A program made the translations under genes and the position numbers. Below, one piece after another: positions 10,522 through 20,529 of a DNA stretch of 64,000 nucleotides. The notes under the pieces were generated by a model. That model ran no database searches. It saw only the letters and a program-made list of their open reading frames with translations, and was not told the origin of the DNA. The stretch's first letter is position 1; each line of letters begins with the position of its first letter. This DNA is from Phytophthora colocasiae (Eukaryota; Oomycota; Peronosporomycetes; Peronosporales; Peronosporaceae): the NCBI GenBank assembly GCA_018806915.1, contig JAGKQI010000052.1, positions 1,364,001-1,428,000 of the forward strand, written 5' to 3'.

Positions 10522-11424
10522 TTAACGGTGCTGATTCTCTGCTGGTTTGAGATCTTTCTCCAAGTCGCTCATCCACCATTGAGAATGACGATGAGTTGAA
10601 CGGCAGTAGCTCGCAGTTGCGTTTGGAACGATGCTGACACGGCATACGGGACACTTTGACTCGGACAGCAGCCATTCGAAGATGCAGCTCCGATGGAACG
10701 AATGCTGGCAAGGAAGTACGATTCGTCCATTGTTTGTCTTATTGTTGAATAGGATCTCGTCTTCTTCGTCGCTGTGATCCGTGTCGCTGTCTTCAGTGTC
10801 GAACTGCAAATTGTGCAGACAAATCGTGCAATTGAGCTCTTTCGTATCCAAAATGGCTACAGTTTGAAGGTTGTCGACGAGAATCTGCAGTACTGAGCGT
10901 TGGTCGTCTGCATCTTTCACACCGAGGAATGCGAACAGATTACTGGGGAGATTCTGTCGAGCGTGGTGGCATTTCATCGCACTACCGGGTAAGAGGACAC
11001 TGCGGAGGAGGTGAAGCAAGACGATCTTGAACTTCTTCTGTCGACTAGTGAAGGCCCCTTGAGTCGACGATAGAAACGGGAGACGCTTCTTAGGGAACGA
11101 GGACGACACAATCTCACGCAGAGCTTGACACGATCCGGAACAGTTAGAATCATGGCAGATCCATTCGTTTTCTAGTTTCGTTCGGAACGTCTCGAACTCG
11201 GAATACCGATACGATACGGTCCACGATTTCTTGCTGGTGACACTCGTCACCGCGAAGCTGTAGATAGGACGTTTGGATGGTGAGACGTCTATCAACAGAG
11301 GAAGATCCTTCGGTTCGATACGACGAAGATCTCCAAGGGAGTAGCGTTTCGAGTTTTTTGGGATGTTTCCGAGCGGCTGCAAGCCCTCGGAAATGGCAGC
11401 GTAGTTTAACGTCGGGAGATCCAT
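10522..11424 (-). CDS. PX-RING protein, array member D
   Basis: 300-residue protein starting at an ATG at 11424. The PX domain covers about residues 41-168 (YRYSEF at 72-77, FPKKRL at 110-115). The three-Cys insertion is Cys90, Cys95, Cys99. An acidic linker (about 208-226) leads to the RING: Cys199, Cys202, Cys239, His241, His244, Cys247, Cys258, Cys261. The protein ends with SQWWMSDLEKD. It is the first gene of the minus-strand array and one of two intact copies. Function by family: phosphoinositide binding plus likely E3 ubiquitin ligase activity; substrate unknown. Confidence 0.85.
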   Translation of the reverse strand: MDLPTLNYAAISEGLQPLGNIPKNSKRYSLGDLRRIEPKDLPLLIDVSPSKRPIYSFAVTSVTSKKSWTVSYRYSEFETFRTKLENEWICHDSNCSGSCQALREIVSSSFPKKRLPFLSSTQGAFTSRQKKFKIVLLHLLRSVLLPGSAMKCHHARQNLPSNLFAFLGVKDADDQRSVLQILVDNLQTVAILDTKELNCTICLHNLQFDTEDSDTDHSDEEDEILFNNKTNNGRIVLPCQHSFHRSCIFEWLLSESKCPVCRVSIVPNATASYCRSTHRHSQWWMSDLEKDLKPAENQHR

Positions 11425-11795
11425 AGAGTCACGTGAGAGAGTGGGAAAAACCGACAGGTTAATGGTAAATTTAAAAGTGATCCCTTTTAGTTTGAGAGCT
11501 TGTATTCTCCTTCATGGATTTTTATTCCGGGTATTCGAAGTATTTCCTACTGACTGAAGGTACATCCAAAAAATATAGCGGTCCAAGCTTTTCGTGTGTG
11601 GTCTGGACTGTTCATTCGTCTTGTAGTCACCTGCAAAGTAACTTCGTGGTTGGATTTTTATACCGGATACAACAAATAAAAATACTTTCCAAAGACAAGA
11701 AGCATGCCATTTCTTAGAAAAGATGTAGAATTCTGAATTTGTACAACTTACCCTTCAAACAAATACTTTGTGCTTCCTAGCCATGAAGTTCTAGG
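11425..11795. other. Intergenic, no gene seen
   Basis: This spacer lies between PX-RING member D and the ankyrin remnant. A 67-codon plus-strand ORF here has no recognisable content. Confidence 0.5.
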
Positions 11796-12319
11796 TCACT
11801 TGTTTCTAAGCGAGGACGTTTCAGAAGTTTCCTTGTATCCGTGTTCGTTCAGCCACCGCACCACATCAAAGTGGCCATTACGTGCCGCTAGACGAAGGGC
11901 ATCTCCTGAGCAGCCTTCGATTCGATTCTCATGAAGCCATTCAAGTACCTCTAAATGTCCGTTTCTGGCAGCGTCGGTCATTGCTCGCATCGTGCATCCT
12001 TCCGTTCTGTTCTCGTGTAGCCACTTTACAACCTCCAAATGTCCCGATGCCGCCGCCCAGTTCATTGCGTTCACTGTGCAGCCTTCCGTTCGGTTGGCAT
12101 GCAGCCATTTTTTTTTTACAACATCTAAGTGCCCCCTTCCTGCTGCCAAGTCCATTGCGTCAGTTGTAGCCATTTCACAACGTCTTGATGACCCGATTCC
12201 GCGGCAAAGTTCATCGCGATCGGTGTGCATCCTTCCGTTCGATTGGCATGTAGCCATTCGACAACGTCGAGATGGCCTGAATCTGCCGCCCAGTCCATTG
12301 CGTCCGTTGTGCATCCTTC
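11796..12319 (-). pseudogene. Ankyrin-repeat gene, C-terminal half
   Basis: Six ankyrin repeats of the oomycete type, with the pattern GHLxVVKWLHxNRTEGCT. The coding frame changes near 12170 and near 12240 and there is a short Lys duplication (VVKKKWLH). The segment begins abruptly at EGCTTDAMD (12319), in the middle of a repeat, directly next to DNA that starts AGGGATAGG. The missing N-terminal half is found 5.3 kb away on the same strand (17631-18245), ending at NRT, exactly where this part begins. The original gene therefore read across the junction. The C-terminus ends in a normal stop at 11796. Confidence 0.75.
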
Positions 12320-12541
12320 AGGGATAGGAAAAATACGGATTGGATGCCTTCATCCAAGCCAATAAATAAATAATTGAGTTATTGCCACATTTTTCGACAA
12401 TGTCAACCAAGTCAGTAGGTCACATGAATATGTGACACTATGTCGTCTTTTCTCATGAGTTGTTGAACGAGTTGGTTGCTGTCGATGCGCGTGGATTCAG
12501 GAGGGGGGGGTTACCTCGAGAACCCTCCCACCGCGTCCAAC

Positions 12542-12582
12542 CTCTCCAACCAACACACACACTGTGTGTGTTGGTTGGAGAG
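12542..12582. repeat. Near-perfect palindrome, 20-bp arms
   Basis: Two 20-bp arms, CTCTCCAACCAACACACACA and its exact reverse complement, are separated by a single C. The right arm runs into the left end of the inner hAT-like unit. It could form a cruciform or hairpin. Confidence 0.85.
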
Positions 12583-12585
12583 AAT

Positions 12586-12693
12586 GTAAACCGGTTACAA
12601 CCGGATATCGGTTTGCCCTTTTTCACACAACCGGTTGAAAACCGGATTTGAAACCAGATTATCCGGTTTGATCCGGTTCAAACCGGTTAATGT
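12586..12693. repeat. Left subterminal AACCGGTT-type repeats
   Basis: Several copies of AACCGGTT, ACCGGAT and close variants. They mirror the block at 17192-17300. Such clusters bind hAT transposase near the element ends. Confidence 0.7.
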
Positions 12694-13219
12694 TTTATAC
12701 AGGTTACTTCTTCAAACAAATCATAAATGCCAACGCTTTTGTGACTTAAATTAAATTATAGAGTTTCCATGTCAGCGCCCATTGGATATAAAAATGCCTG
12801 CCTTTAGCGAATTAGGAGCTGTATTTTGATCTCTAATTCCTTATTAAAAGTGGATATCAATATATATATAATGTGCGAGTTGCTGCTCTGCGCCCGTTCA
12901 TCGCAAATTCGTCGGCAGACGGAGGTCAGAGTACGCGACGTCTTACATCTGTAGCTTTCACAAGGTCGACGAGGAGTGTCCTTGCAGCTAGGGACGTGGC
13001 GGAGCAGCTACTTCACCTAAACAAGAGTTAATTTTGATCTTTTGTTGGCCATTGTTCTTGTCCACGACCCCAAGCCGTTTAACCGGGTTCAACTGACGTA
13101 AGTATGGTCTCTGGAGACTTATTGAGCCTTCGTGAATTGAGGATCGATTTATTTATTTGATTCTAGACTGACAAGCTCTGCTTTACTGTTGTAGCCGTGT
13201 TCAATGTCTATGACGAGGC

Positions 13220-14474
13220 TTGTTCCAAACGGATAAAGCGAATTCTACGGTCGCTACAGAGAAGAAGAACATTAAGTTGATTCGCCAATATGTGCAGAAT
13301 TTAGCAGTGAGAACGTTGCAGACATCGATTCGTGCTTTCTTTCGCTTTCATAGATGGAAGAAGGTGCTGAAAGCTTTTCACGTGGATGTTTATTGGTCGG
13401 CAGCAGTTGAGGTTCTAACCATTTGGCGCATGTTTACTGCTAAAAAGCACAATCTATTCCTTATGCATGATCAAGCAAAAGCCAAAGCAGCAAATGTGAT
13501 AAGCCGATTTTTCAGTAAAGCAATTGAACCAAAATGTCGGAGAAAACTGGTGTTCACTGAGGATACTGATGCTGTATTCTCAGCTCGAAAACAAAAAGTC
13601 TTGGAAGCGTTGTTTACGAATTTTGGACGATCTGTTCTTCGTGAAGCACTTCCGAGGTGGAAAGAGAAAATCTATGAAATCAAATTTGGACACTTGAGAA
13701 AACAGTGGTAGGAATATTCGGATTCTGCCTTTGACCCATTTTCACTCTGTTTAATATTTTGTGCAGACAAGTGCATTCAGAAAATTTATCGAAGGCTTCC
13801 GTGTTCGAGCTTACTTAAAGCGAATCAAAATACGAAACTCGCTTACTGATCGCGTTGGAACACTTGTAGACCAGTTCATTGTATCAGGAGATTTTCTTAT
13901 TCTTAAGACGTTGTCTGCAGCTCAAGGAAAAGAAGTTAGCGATATATGGAACTGGTTTGATCGACACTTCAGAAACGAAGCACCACTGATGACCAACACG
14001 TGGACACATCCGAAAGAGAATTACGTGAGGCACGGAGAGGGGATAAAGTCAAAATCTCAACAGAAGAAACCGGTATCCAAAACACGGTCGAATGTGTTTA
14101 TCTCGGAAAAGCTGTTGGATAGTATTCCAGGTGGAATGAACGCACCAATTTCTCGGTTGCTTCTGGTCGCAGCATTAAGATATTACGATCCAGGAGTAGA
14201 AGTGAAAAGGGACGTTTGTACCTTGTGAAGGTCGAAACTCGCATTTTTCCAGAGTTACTTGTGTATGGAATTTCCGCTTTTAAAGATAAGGAGCAAACAA
14301 CAAGCGATGGCATATCTTACTGAAATCGGTGCTACACGGCGTATGATATTCTGTACAACGTCAGGAATTGGAGAATTGATGTCATGGAACATCCCAGGAC
14401 CTTTAGCAGCAAGTATTTACAGTGTAATCAGGAGATCCACGTCTAAAAGCACTCAAGAGGAAAGTGGTGACTGA
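13220..14474 (+). pseudogene. Unrecognised host-gene fragment inside the hAT-like element
   Basis: Two long helical ORFs, 13220-13711 (163 residues) and 13761-14228 (155 residues), read in the same direction, and a third, 14259-14474, follows. The first is rich in Lys, Arg, Phe and Trp with IQ-like spacing (RTLQTSIRAFFRFHRWKK). The gap at 13705-13780 has GT..AG-like borders, but the exact join is uncertain. No family was recognised. It lies between the element end and the transposase gene, on the opposite strand to the transposase, so it is probably transported host sequence. It has frame breaks and no convincing start. Confidence 0.4.
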
Positions 14475-14594
14475 CCCGTACCGGTTGTACAATCTTGATG
14501 TGTTCAGTACGAACTGGACAACCCTATGGTGTTGTATGGTGCGATCCCCGTTCTAGTTGCCCCGAATAAAGGAGAAAACACTGTCGGAATGCTC
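14473..14594 (+). pseudogene. Glycoside hydrolase 31 (glucosidase II alpha-like) fragment
   Basis: About 40 codons read DPYRLYNLDVF and then, after a one-base loss near 14503, QYELDNPMVLYGAIPVLVA. Family knowledge: the PYRLYNLDVF..YEL..PMALYGSVPVL stretch is a hallmark of the N-terminal part of GH31 enzymes, closest to neutral alpha-glucosidase of the endoplasmic reticulum. The conserved continuation (WLNAAETWVD) is absent. It is a short dead fragment inside the hAT-like element, which suggests capture of a host exon. Confidence 0.65.
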
Positions 14595-14855
14595 ACATCA
14601 GCAAACCAAGGAAGTTCGTATCAGTGCTGGATTTGAACAGTTCCTCAAAACTCGAGCGTCAAACGCTGCAGGACGTCTTGCTGGAGAAGGTGGATGAATA
14701 ATGTCTGCATTTTTTGGCTACACCGAACGCTTTCGAGGCTCCCCTTCGTGGCTATCGCGATGATGTTCCTATTGGCGTTGCTCCGAGAGACAATGAAACG
14801 AACCGTTTGAAATCCGCTGAATCTCACATGAATCAGCTCCAATATAAGCTGGGCT

Positions 14856-16987
14856 CTAGACATTTATGCCTTGCTCACTTCGTTCGTCAGTGTAGCTACG
14901 GTTAAACTTCCGAAACGACTTCAGTTCACAGATTGCTTGGACTGCATCATCTCCCAAACGTGCACGACGGCTGCTAAGAGCGATACCTGCTGCGGAAAAC
15001 GCAATTTCGCTTGGAACTGATGTGGCTGTGATTGCCAGAAAGTCGTGAGCCATGAGTTTGATCCGCGGATAGCCGTCACCCGTGACACGGAACCAAGTGC
15101 ACACATCTTTACTTTCCGTCATCTCGCTCATTCCTTCAGCAGCTAACCATCGATCCAGTTCTTGGGCGAATGAGTCATCATGATTCTGGGACCCACAGTG
15201 GTTTGCATCCGCATCGATATCGCAATCTTGGCCAGCGTTGTCGGTGGCAATTCCAGTACCAGTTCCGTCCTGATTAGTGCTGCGCGCGAGGAGGCCTCGA
15301 AGAGCCTTGCCTTTCTTCTTCCTCGCTGACGGAGGCCCACGGTTTGGCTGTTGCTGAGTCTGGAATTTCTCGCGATAGTACAAATTAAACTCGTCATGAG
15401 CTTCTCGCTTGACGTGGTCAACGTTGTCTACCAAGACATCGAGATGCTGCTTGGCCCTAGGGTCTAATATTGTGGCGATTCTTGCTTCTCGCGTGTTGAC
15501 CTTCGGTGCGTATTCATCCAGCTTCGACTTCACTGTCATAGCAAAGTTCAATGTCTGATCGTCTTGTGACTTCTCTATGGTTTCCGTAGCGTGAAATCGA
15601 ATGACATGGAAAGCCAGCAAAAGAATCCCAAATGTTGGATATGTCGACGCTGATAGCATATCGGTGGCTTCCTTAATCGGTTCAAGAAAGTCGTAAAGCG
15701 CTTCAACAGCTCCCCACCACTCCTCGGTAATCTCTTTAGCAAGACGGTCTATTGGGCTGATACTGAAACCCGTATATCCAGGAAGTTTTTCGCGAATTCG
15801 ACGAAGTAACTCGGTCAAGGGCAACTTCAACATAATTAGGCTTCCCAGCATTATCCATGTGCTGTTCCACCTCGTCACTACATCCATCTTCAGAGTGATA
15901 TACTTGTGCACTAAGTCAGCACATACACGTTCCAAAGCTTCGGTCAACTTTGTTGACTCCGTGATTTTCTTGACGAGGTCTCGAAAATGGCCAACAGCAG
16001 TGTCGACTAAAGGACACTTATCGAGCCCTTCCTTCACAGCAAGTTGAAGCACGTGCGCAGTGCATCTTAGCTGGACAACGGTTGGAGTTGGCGCTCGTAA
16101 GGTTCCAGGTACACTCTCTCCATAATTTGCTGCTCGCAAAGACTGTTGACCTCGCGCTGCAAACGGTCGTTCAGGTGAAGTATCATTGCCGTATTGTTTG
16201 TAGCATTGTCCGCTGTAACCGTCCAAATAGATGAAAGAAGCGAGAAGTCCATGTCGCTTTACAGCACTTACGAAGTGTTCAGCGAAGTCGTTTGCCTGTA
16301 TGTGGATACATCACTCGAGTAAAAGCTATAATTACAGAACGCATCCTCCAACTTCTATCAATAAAATGCATAGTGATCACCATATAACCCCGTTTCGAAG
16401 GTGATGTCCACAAATCTGTCGTAAAGCTAACTCGGCGACCATCAACTTCCTGACGGATTTCCACGCGAACAGCCTCTTTTTCAGCTTTCCACTGAAGAAT
16501 AACTTTTTTTCGAATCGTTTGCTGACAGGGAACATTATAGTCAGGACGTAGAGACTTACAAAACTCCACAAATGCATCTTGATCGACAACGGCGAACGGC
16601 TGGGAGTTGGAGATAATCCACCAACAAGTTTCTCGTCAGACTGCTTGGTGGCTTCGGGTGTCATGGCTTCAACACGGCTCTCGTCTGCCGGGAAAATGTG
16701 CTAGAGACTTCAATGTCAATGCCGTAGATGTCAGCATGATGTTTGGCTAGGTGACCTTTAAAGTTCGACGTTGAACGAGAACGCCAAACCTGAGTAACCC
16801 CATCCCTAGAACAGACCATGCACTGAAATTCACCAGTGCTTAGCTCGTGAATAAAGTTAAAAACAGGTGACTCGTTCTTTCGCGTGCGTCTTCGGTAAGA
16901 GGACCCGAAGGAGGAAACAGTGGAGGCTGTGTCTGTGTCCCTTCCTACGGACACGTAGTCGGTTTCCGTGTTCATTGCCACTGACAC
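14856..16987 (-). pseudogene. hAT transposase, frameshifted
   Basis: The N-terminal BED zinc finger is in 16987-16661 (CMVC, then HLAKHHADI). The next segment, around 16569-16279, carries FTTDLWTSPSKRGYMVIT. The long C-terminal ORF 16226-14856 (456 codons) contains the family signatures CTAHVLQLAVKEGL, RWNSTWIML and the dimerisation region (LAITATSVPSEIAFSAAG). The parts lie in different frames, with breaks near 16660 and 16230-16280, so the protein is not made as one chain. The catalytic core and dimerisation domain are otherwise well preserved. Confidence 0.85.
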
Positions 16988-17191
16988 TAGCGCTTAGCTC
17001 TCAGCGTGCCGCGACTACGCCAGTTCCAGGGGACTGAGTTACGGACCGTAACTTACGGTTCTGTTGTCTGATCTTAGTGATATTCATCTCTTGAAAATTA
17101 TAAACTGCATCACATCAAACAGAGTCAGCAAATTTTACAGAGTTATTTCGTGATTTGATTCGCTCAAATTCTGTCCAATTACGCTTTAGTT

Positions 17192-17300
17192 TAACCGGAT
17201 TGAACCGGTTCTAATTCGGTTTGGATTCGGATATTTTCAAGACCGGTTCTAACCGGTTGATATTCGAATTGTATTCGGTTCAAACCGGTTATCCTCATCC
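17192..17300. repeat. Right subterminal AACCGGTT-type repeats
   Basis: AACCGGTT, GAACCGG and ATTCGGTT variants lie in inverted orientation to the left block. They precede the right terminal sequence ending at 17314. Confidence 0.7.
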
Positions 17301-17630
17301 ATTTACATTCTCTACACACACAAGTCATAGTCCGAATTCCTCGACATCATACATACAACACACAAATCAACTGATATAATATAATTCAGTTAGGAAATGA
17401 TAAGCAACTGTAACCCGTGTGCCCTGTGTGCAAACGTGGCCACACAACCGGTTTGGCGATAGTTCTCGCTACCATCCATTGCCAAAACAACCACACATGT
17501 CAACGACATTTGGCTATAGCCAAGATTGACCTGTATAAAATATTGCATCTTATTGGGGTTGAGGAGCAATAAATTATGGCAATATGACATTGCCAATATC
17601 GGCAATAGTTACGGAAAATTACCAAACCCT

Positions 17631-18245
17631 GGTTCGATTACCATGTAGCCATTTTACCACGGCTAAATGCCCCCTTCCTGCAGCGAAGTCCATTGCAGCA
17701 GTTGAGCACCCCTCCGTTCGATTGTAGTGCAACCACTTGACAGTTTCCAAGTGACCATATATTGCTGCTAAGTCCATAGCTGTTCTCGTACATCCTTCAC
17801 TGCGATTTTCATGTAGCCATCTGACAACAGTCAAGTGTCCACCCTCGGCTGCACGATCCATTGCTTGCGTGGTGCATCCTTCCTGGCGGTTTGTGTGTAG
17901 CCACTTGACCGCCGACAAATGTCCGAATGCCGCTGCCGAGTCGAGAATATTAGCGTCCCAGTCACATCGATCAGCGTGGAAATCAGACAGCCACTGCAAG
18001 ACATCGATGTGTCCGGATTTAGCGGCAATGTAAGCCACATTGCCCCAATGAGCCTTGATATCTCTGGCCGCAATGTAGGACATCAAACGCAAGGAGCCGA
18101 GCTTGCAGGCTTTCGCAACAGAACCCATTCCTAAGAACGCGTCGATGTGTAGCATGACGTTCGGGAGATCGTGAAGCGGCAGACACTCACGATAAACCAC
18201 GCGGACAGAGGTTAACACCGGGAAATCGTTCAGCGAGGAAGGCAT
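17631..18245 (-). pseudogene. Ankyrin-repeat gene, N-terminal half
   Basis: From an ATG at 18245 the frame stays open through a leader (LPLHDLPNVMLHIDAFLGMG) of the kind that precedes oomycete ankyrin repeats, then about six repeats of the form GHLxxVKWLHxNRxEGCT. It runs into foreign DNA at 17630 right after NRT and stops a few codons later. Together with 11796-12319 it makes one ankyrin gene interrupted by 5.3 kb. Ankyrin repeats mediate protein binding; no other domain is seen. A truncated protein of about 205 residues could still be made. Confidence 0.75.
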
Positions 18246-18601
18246 TTTTGGTAGATCTGCTTGTGAATCAGGAAGGACTTTAGATTCTGCAGCTTCCTGT
18301 GTTTTTGTGTTGAAAGCGTTGATGACGACCACTGTTGACGAGCTACTATGATTCTTGTACAGAATGGCTGTTAGGTTTAGAAAAGTCACACAGGCTTTCT
18401 GCGGTGCATCTCGATGAGAGTCTTGCCACTAAACATCATCTTCGCAGTATGGACTAACCAATGAAAGAAAACTGATTACGAGACAGCAAAGGTGAATTAA
18501 CGCGTTTCGAGATCAAGGAAACGTATCTCTCGATAGGATTGTCAGCAGGGCTGTCTGCAAGGTGGTCCAGTGATAAACGTATCAACATCCTCCTTTTTGT
18601 A

Positions 18602-20200
18602 TTAGCTATACTCCTGCACGAGGATCACCTGAAGTCTATACAGTACTTCAGCAGCAGTCGGACGGTATAAAGGATCAACTGATATGCAGGCCAAACCTAA
18701 CTCCAGCAGAGAACGAGGGATGTACTCCGAGAACTCCACTTGTACCTCACCTGCTGTGATCTTCTGCAACAACGTCGCGTCCGCCATCTTCCGCCCCGTG
18801 GAAGCAACGCTTCGTTCTTTAGCTTGTGTGTAAGGAAGTGTGTGGACATCCAACTCAGACAACATCACACCAAAGGAGAACATGTCTGCTTTCACGTCGT
18901 ATCTTTCGCCCAACATCACTTCTGGAGCCATCCACAGCGACGTCCCCACTCCGGCCGTCATCGTCTGGTCCAAACGTTCTTTCGAGACGCCGAAGTCGGT
19001 CAATTTAGCTTCCAAGTTGCGATTCAAAAGGATATTCCGAGACTTGAGGTCGCGATGAATGACTGGAGGCATCAACGAGTGAAGATACGTGAGAGCATGA
19101 CACACATGAAGTGCGATCGTCGCCTTCTGCTTGTTGAAGCCAACGGGACGTTTGGTCGCTTCGTACGAGTTCAACAGGGTCCTCAGGTCTCCCCCATCCA
19201 TGAATTCCAGGACCACACACATATCTGAGAGCGAATCCCACGCGACTCCAATGAATGTGACGATGTGCGGGTGGTCCATGGTCGCAGCCAACTTGGCTTC
19301 AGCCAGGAAATCATTTACGTTTTGGATGTTCCCACGATTAGCTGGTAAGAGCATTTTGACTGCCACTTCTTGTCGGTTGAAGACGCCTTTGTAAACTTCT
19401 CCATAGGCTCCACGACTGAGAAGTTTCTTCACTGTCACTTTGTCTCGAGGAATCCTCTTAGCGGTGATAATGTCGTCGTTCCAGAGTCCTGGCTGGCCTT
19501 TAAATGCGGCGTCGATCGTATTGTTATCTCCAGTCTTCGTGGTCACTGTGCTCCTTCGTTTCCCATGAGACTCACGTCGACAGAGAACGACAAGACCTAC
19601 AACGACCAATAAGGCCACAATTCCACCACATACAATACCAATAATGGCTCCAATGCTTAATCCAGTATCACCATTTCCACTGCCAGAACCAGATGAAGCT
19701 GTTGAATCACTGGAAGTTGAGGACTCTGATACTTCATCGGCGCTACTGTACCATTTACGATAATTTGCATCGCAGAAATGACTTGCCAACGTCGAAGCTA
19801 CAACACTTTGCGAAACGTACTCTTCGGTGCATTCAGTGTCCGTGAAATACGTGATCGAAGACATTCCCGTAGCTGGGACTCCGTACGCGTTGAAAAAGAT
19901 GGAGCAGCTCGAATCGTTAAAGTTTTCTTGGATGAGGTACGGGGTGGTGTCGAACATACTCCGCATCGTTGAGACATAGTCGTCCGAGCACTTGGCGTTC
20001 AAAGTGTGGTTTACCCCCATTACAGTGCATGCAGTTTCCGTCCCTTGTGTACACGGAACTTCGTCCACCGATGTCGGATACGCATGTGTGCCGTACGGGA
20101 TTCCATTGCAGTCACTTGAGTTGTAGTTAGCGTATACCCAGAAGGTCTCAGCAGCAACTGGAGCAAAGAATAATGCTGAAATATACAAGCTTGCTATCAT
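18602..20200 (-). CDS. Receptor-like TKL protein kinase (copy K1, intact)
   Basis: 532 residues from an ATG at 20200. A signal peptide (about 1-17) is followed by a Cys-rich ectodomain (18-150), a Ser/Gly linker, a membrane span (about 183-206) and a cytoplasmic kinase domain (about 255-530). The kinase keeps every key residue: the Gly loop LSRGAYGEVYKG, Lys282 in VAVK, HRDLKSRN at 382-389, DFG at 402-404 and APE at 425-427, so it should be active. HRDLKSRN and the overall pattern place it in the tyrosine-kinase-like group. Ectodomain marks include YVSTMR, YLIQENF, DSSC and RKWYSS, all shared with copies K4-K6. The ligand is unknown. This is the only complete copy of six in the window. Confidence 0.9.
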   Translation of the reverse strand: MIASLYISALFFAPVAAETFWVYANYNSSDCNGIPYGTHAYPTSVDEVPCTQGTETACTVMGVNHTLNAKCSDDYVSTMRSMFDTTPYLIQENFNDSSCSIFFNAYGVPATGMSSITYFTDTECTEEYVSQSVVASTLASHFCDANYRKWYSSADEVSESSTSSDSTASSGSGSGNGDTGLSIGAIIGIVCGGIVALLVVVGLVVLCRRESHGKRRSTVTTKTGDNNTIDAAFKGQPGLWNDDIITAKRIPRDKVTVKKLLSRGAYGEVYKGVFNRQEVAVKMLLPANRGNIQNVNDFLAEAKLAATMDHPHIVTFIGVAWDSLSDMCVVLEFMDGGDLRTLLNSYEATKRPVGFNKQKATIALHVCHALTYLHSLMPPVIHRDLKSRNILLNRNLEAKLTDFGVSKERLDQTMTAGVGTSLWMAPEVMLGERYDVKADMFSFGVMLSELDVHTLPYTQAKERSVASTGRKMADATLLQKITAGEVQVEFSEYIPRSLLELGLACISVDPLYRPTAAEVLYRLQVILVQEYS

Positions 20201-20529
20201 GTCCGAGGCTCCGTTTTAGTGAACCGAAAGGAGATTTTTCTATACTGGCACTGGTGAGCACCTTTGTGCCAAATTGAAAACTGACGAGTGGTGCTAACCT
20301 AGGTGCACATTACCACTGCCCACAAAGATACCATCACCAGAGCAATGATACAACAACTGGAACGAAGAAGAAATGCCAGGACTTGTGAATACACTTGTAT
20401 CGATATTAATGACTGCATCAGAGCGCAGTCTAAAGTGACGGTCGATCTCGACTCGCAACTAAACTACCTACTGTCCGTTTTGCTTGCATTCCACTAGCGG
20501 GCCAGCAGCATCCAAGAGAGGTTTATAGC
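20201..20529. other. Intergenic, no gene seen
   Basis: This is the spacer between the K1 start and the malate dehydrogenase stop. It contains the K1 promoter but nothing I recognise. Confidence 0.5.

Larger units (their letters stand above)
12579..17314 (-). mobile_element. Inner hAT-like element carrying host-gene fragments
   Basis: The ends are AGAGAATGTAAA at 12579-12590 and its reverse complement ending at 17314, where the end reads TAGAGAATG. Both ends are followed inward by blocks rich in AACCGGTT (about 12586-12693 and 17192-17300) in inverted orientation, the subterminal repeat pattern of hAT elements. A broken hAT transposase occupies 14856-16987 on the minus strand. The left 2.3 kb instead holds plus-strand sequence from host genes, including a short glucosidase II segment. 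No clear target duplication is seen; the flanks are TTGGTTGG and CACACACA. Confidence 0.6.
12320..17630. mobile_element. 5.3-kb insertion splitting the ankyrin gene (hAT-like ends)
   Basis: The block begins AGGGATAGGAAAAATACG and, read inward from the other end, AGGGTTTGGTAATTTTCCG. Including the flanking C these share CAGGG and about 14 of the first 22 positions, an aged inverted repeat of the kind that ends hAT elements. No 8-bp target duplication is visible: the ankyrin sequence resumes with one base missing rather than duplicated. Inside lies a second, better preserved hAT-like unit (12579-17314). The simplest reading is an old non-autonomous element that later received another insertion. 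The lack of a target duplication leaves other rearrangements possible. Confidence 0.55.

Noticed and set aside
11796..12319. Ankyrin remnant as a bacterial-type effector gene
   Set aside because: The repeats, the same-strand partner at 17631-18245 and the decay fit a broken oomycete ankyrin gene.
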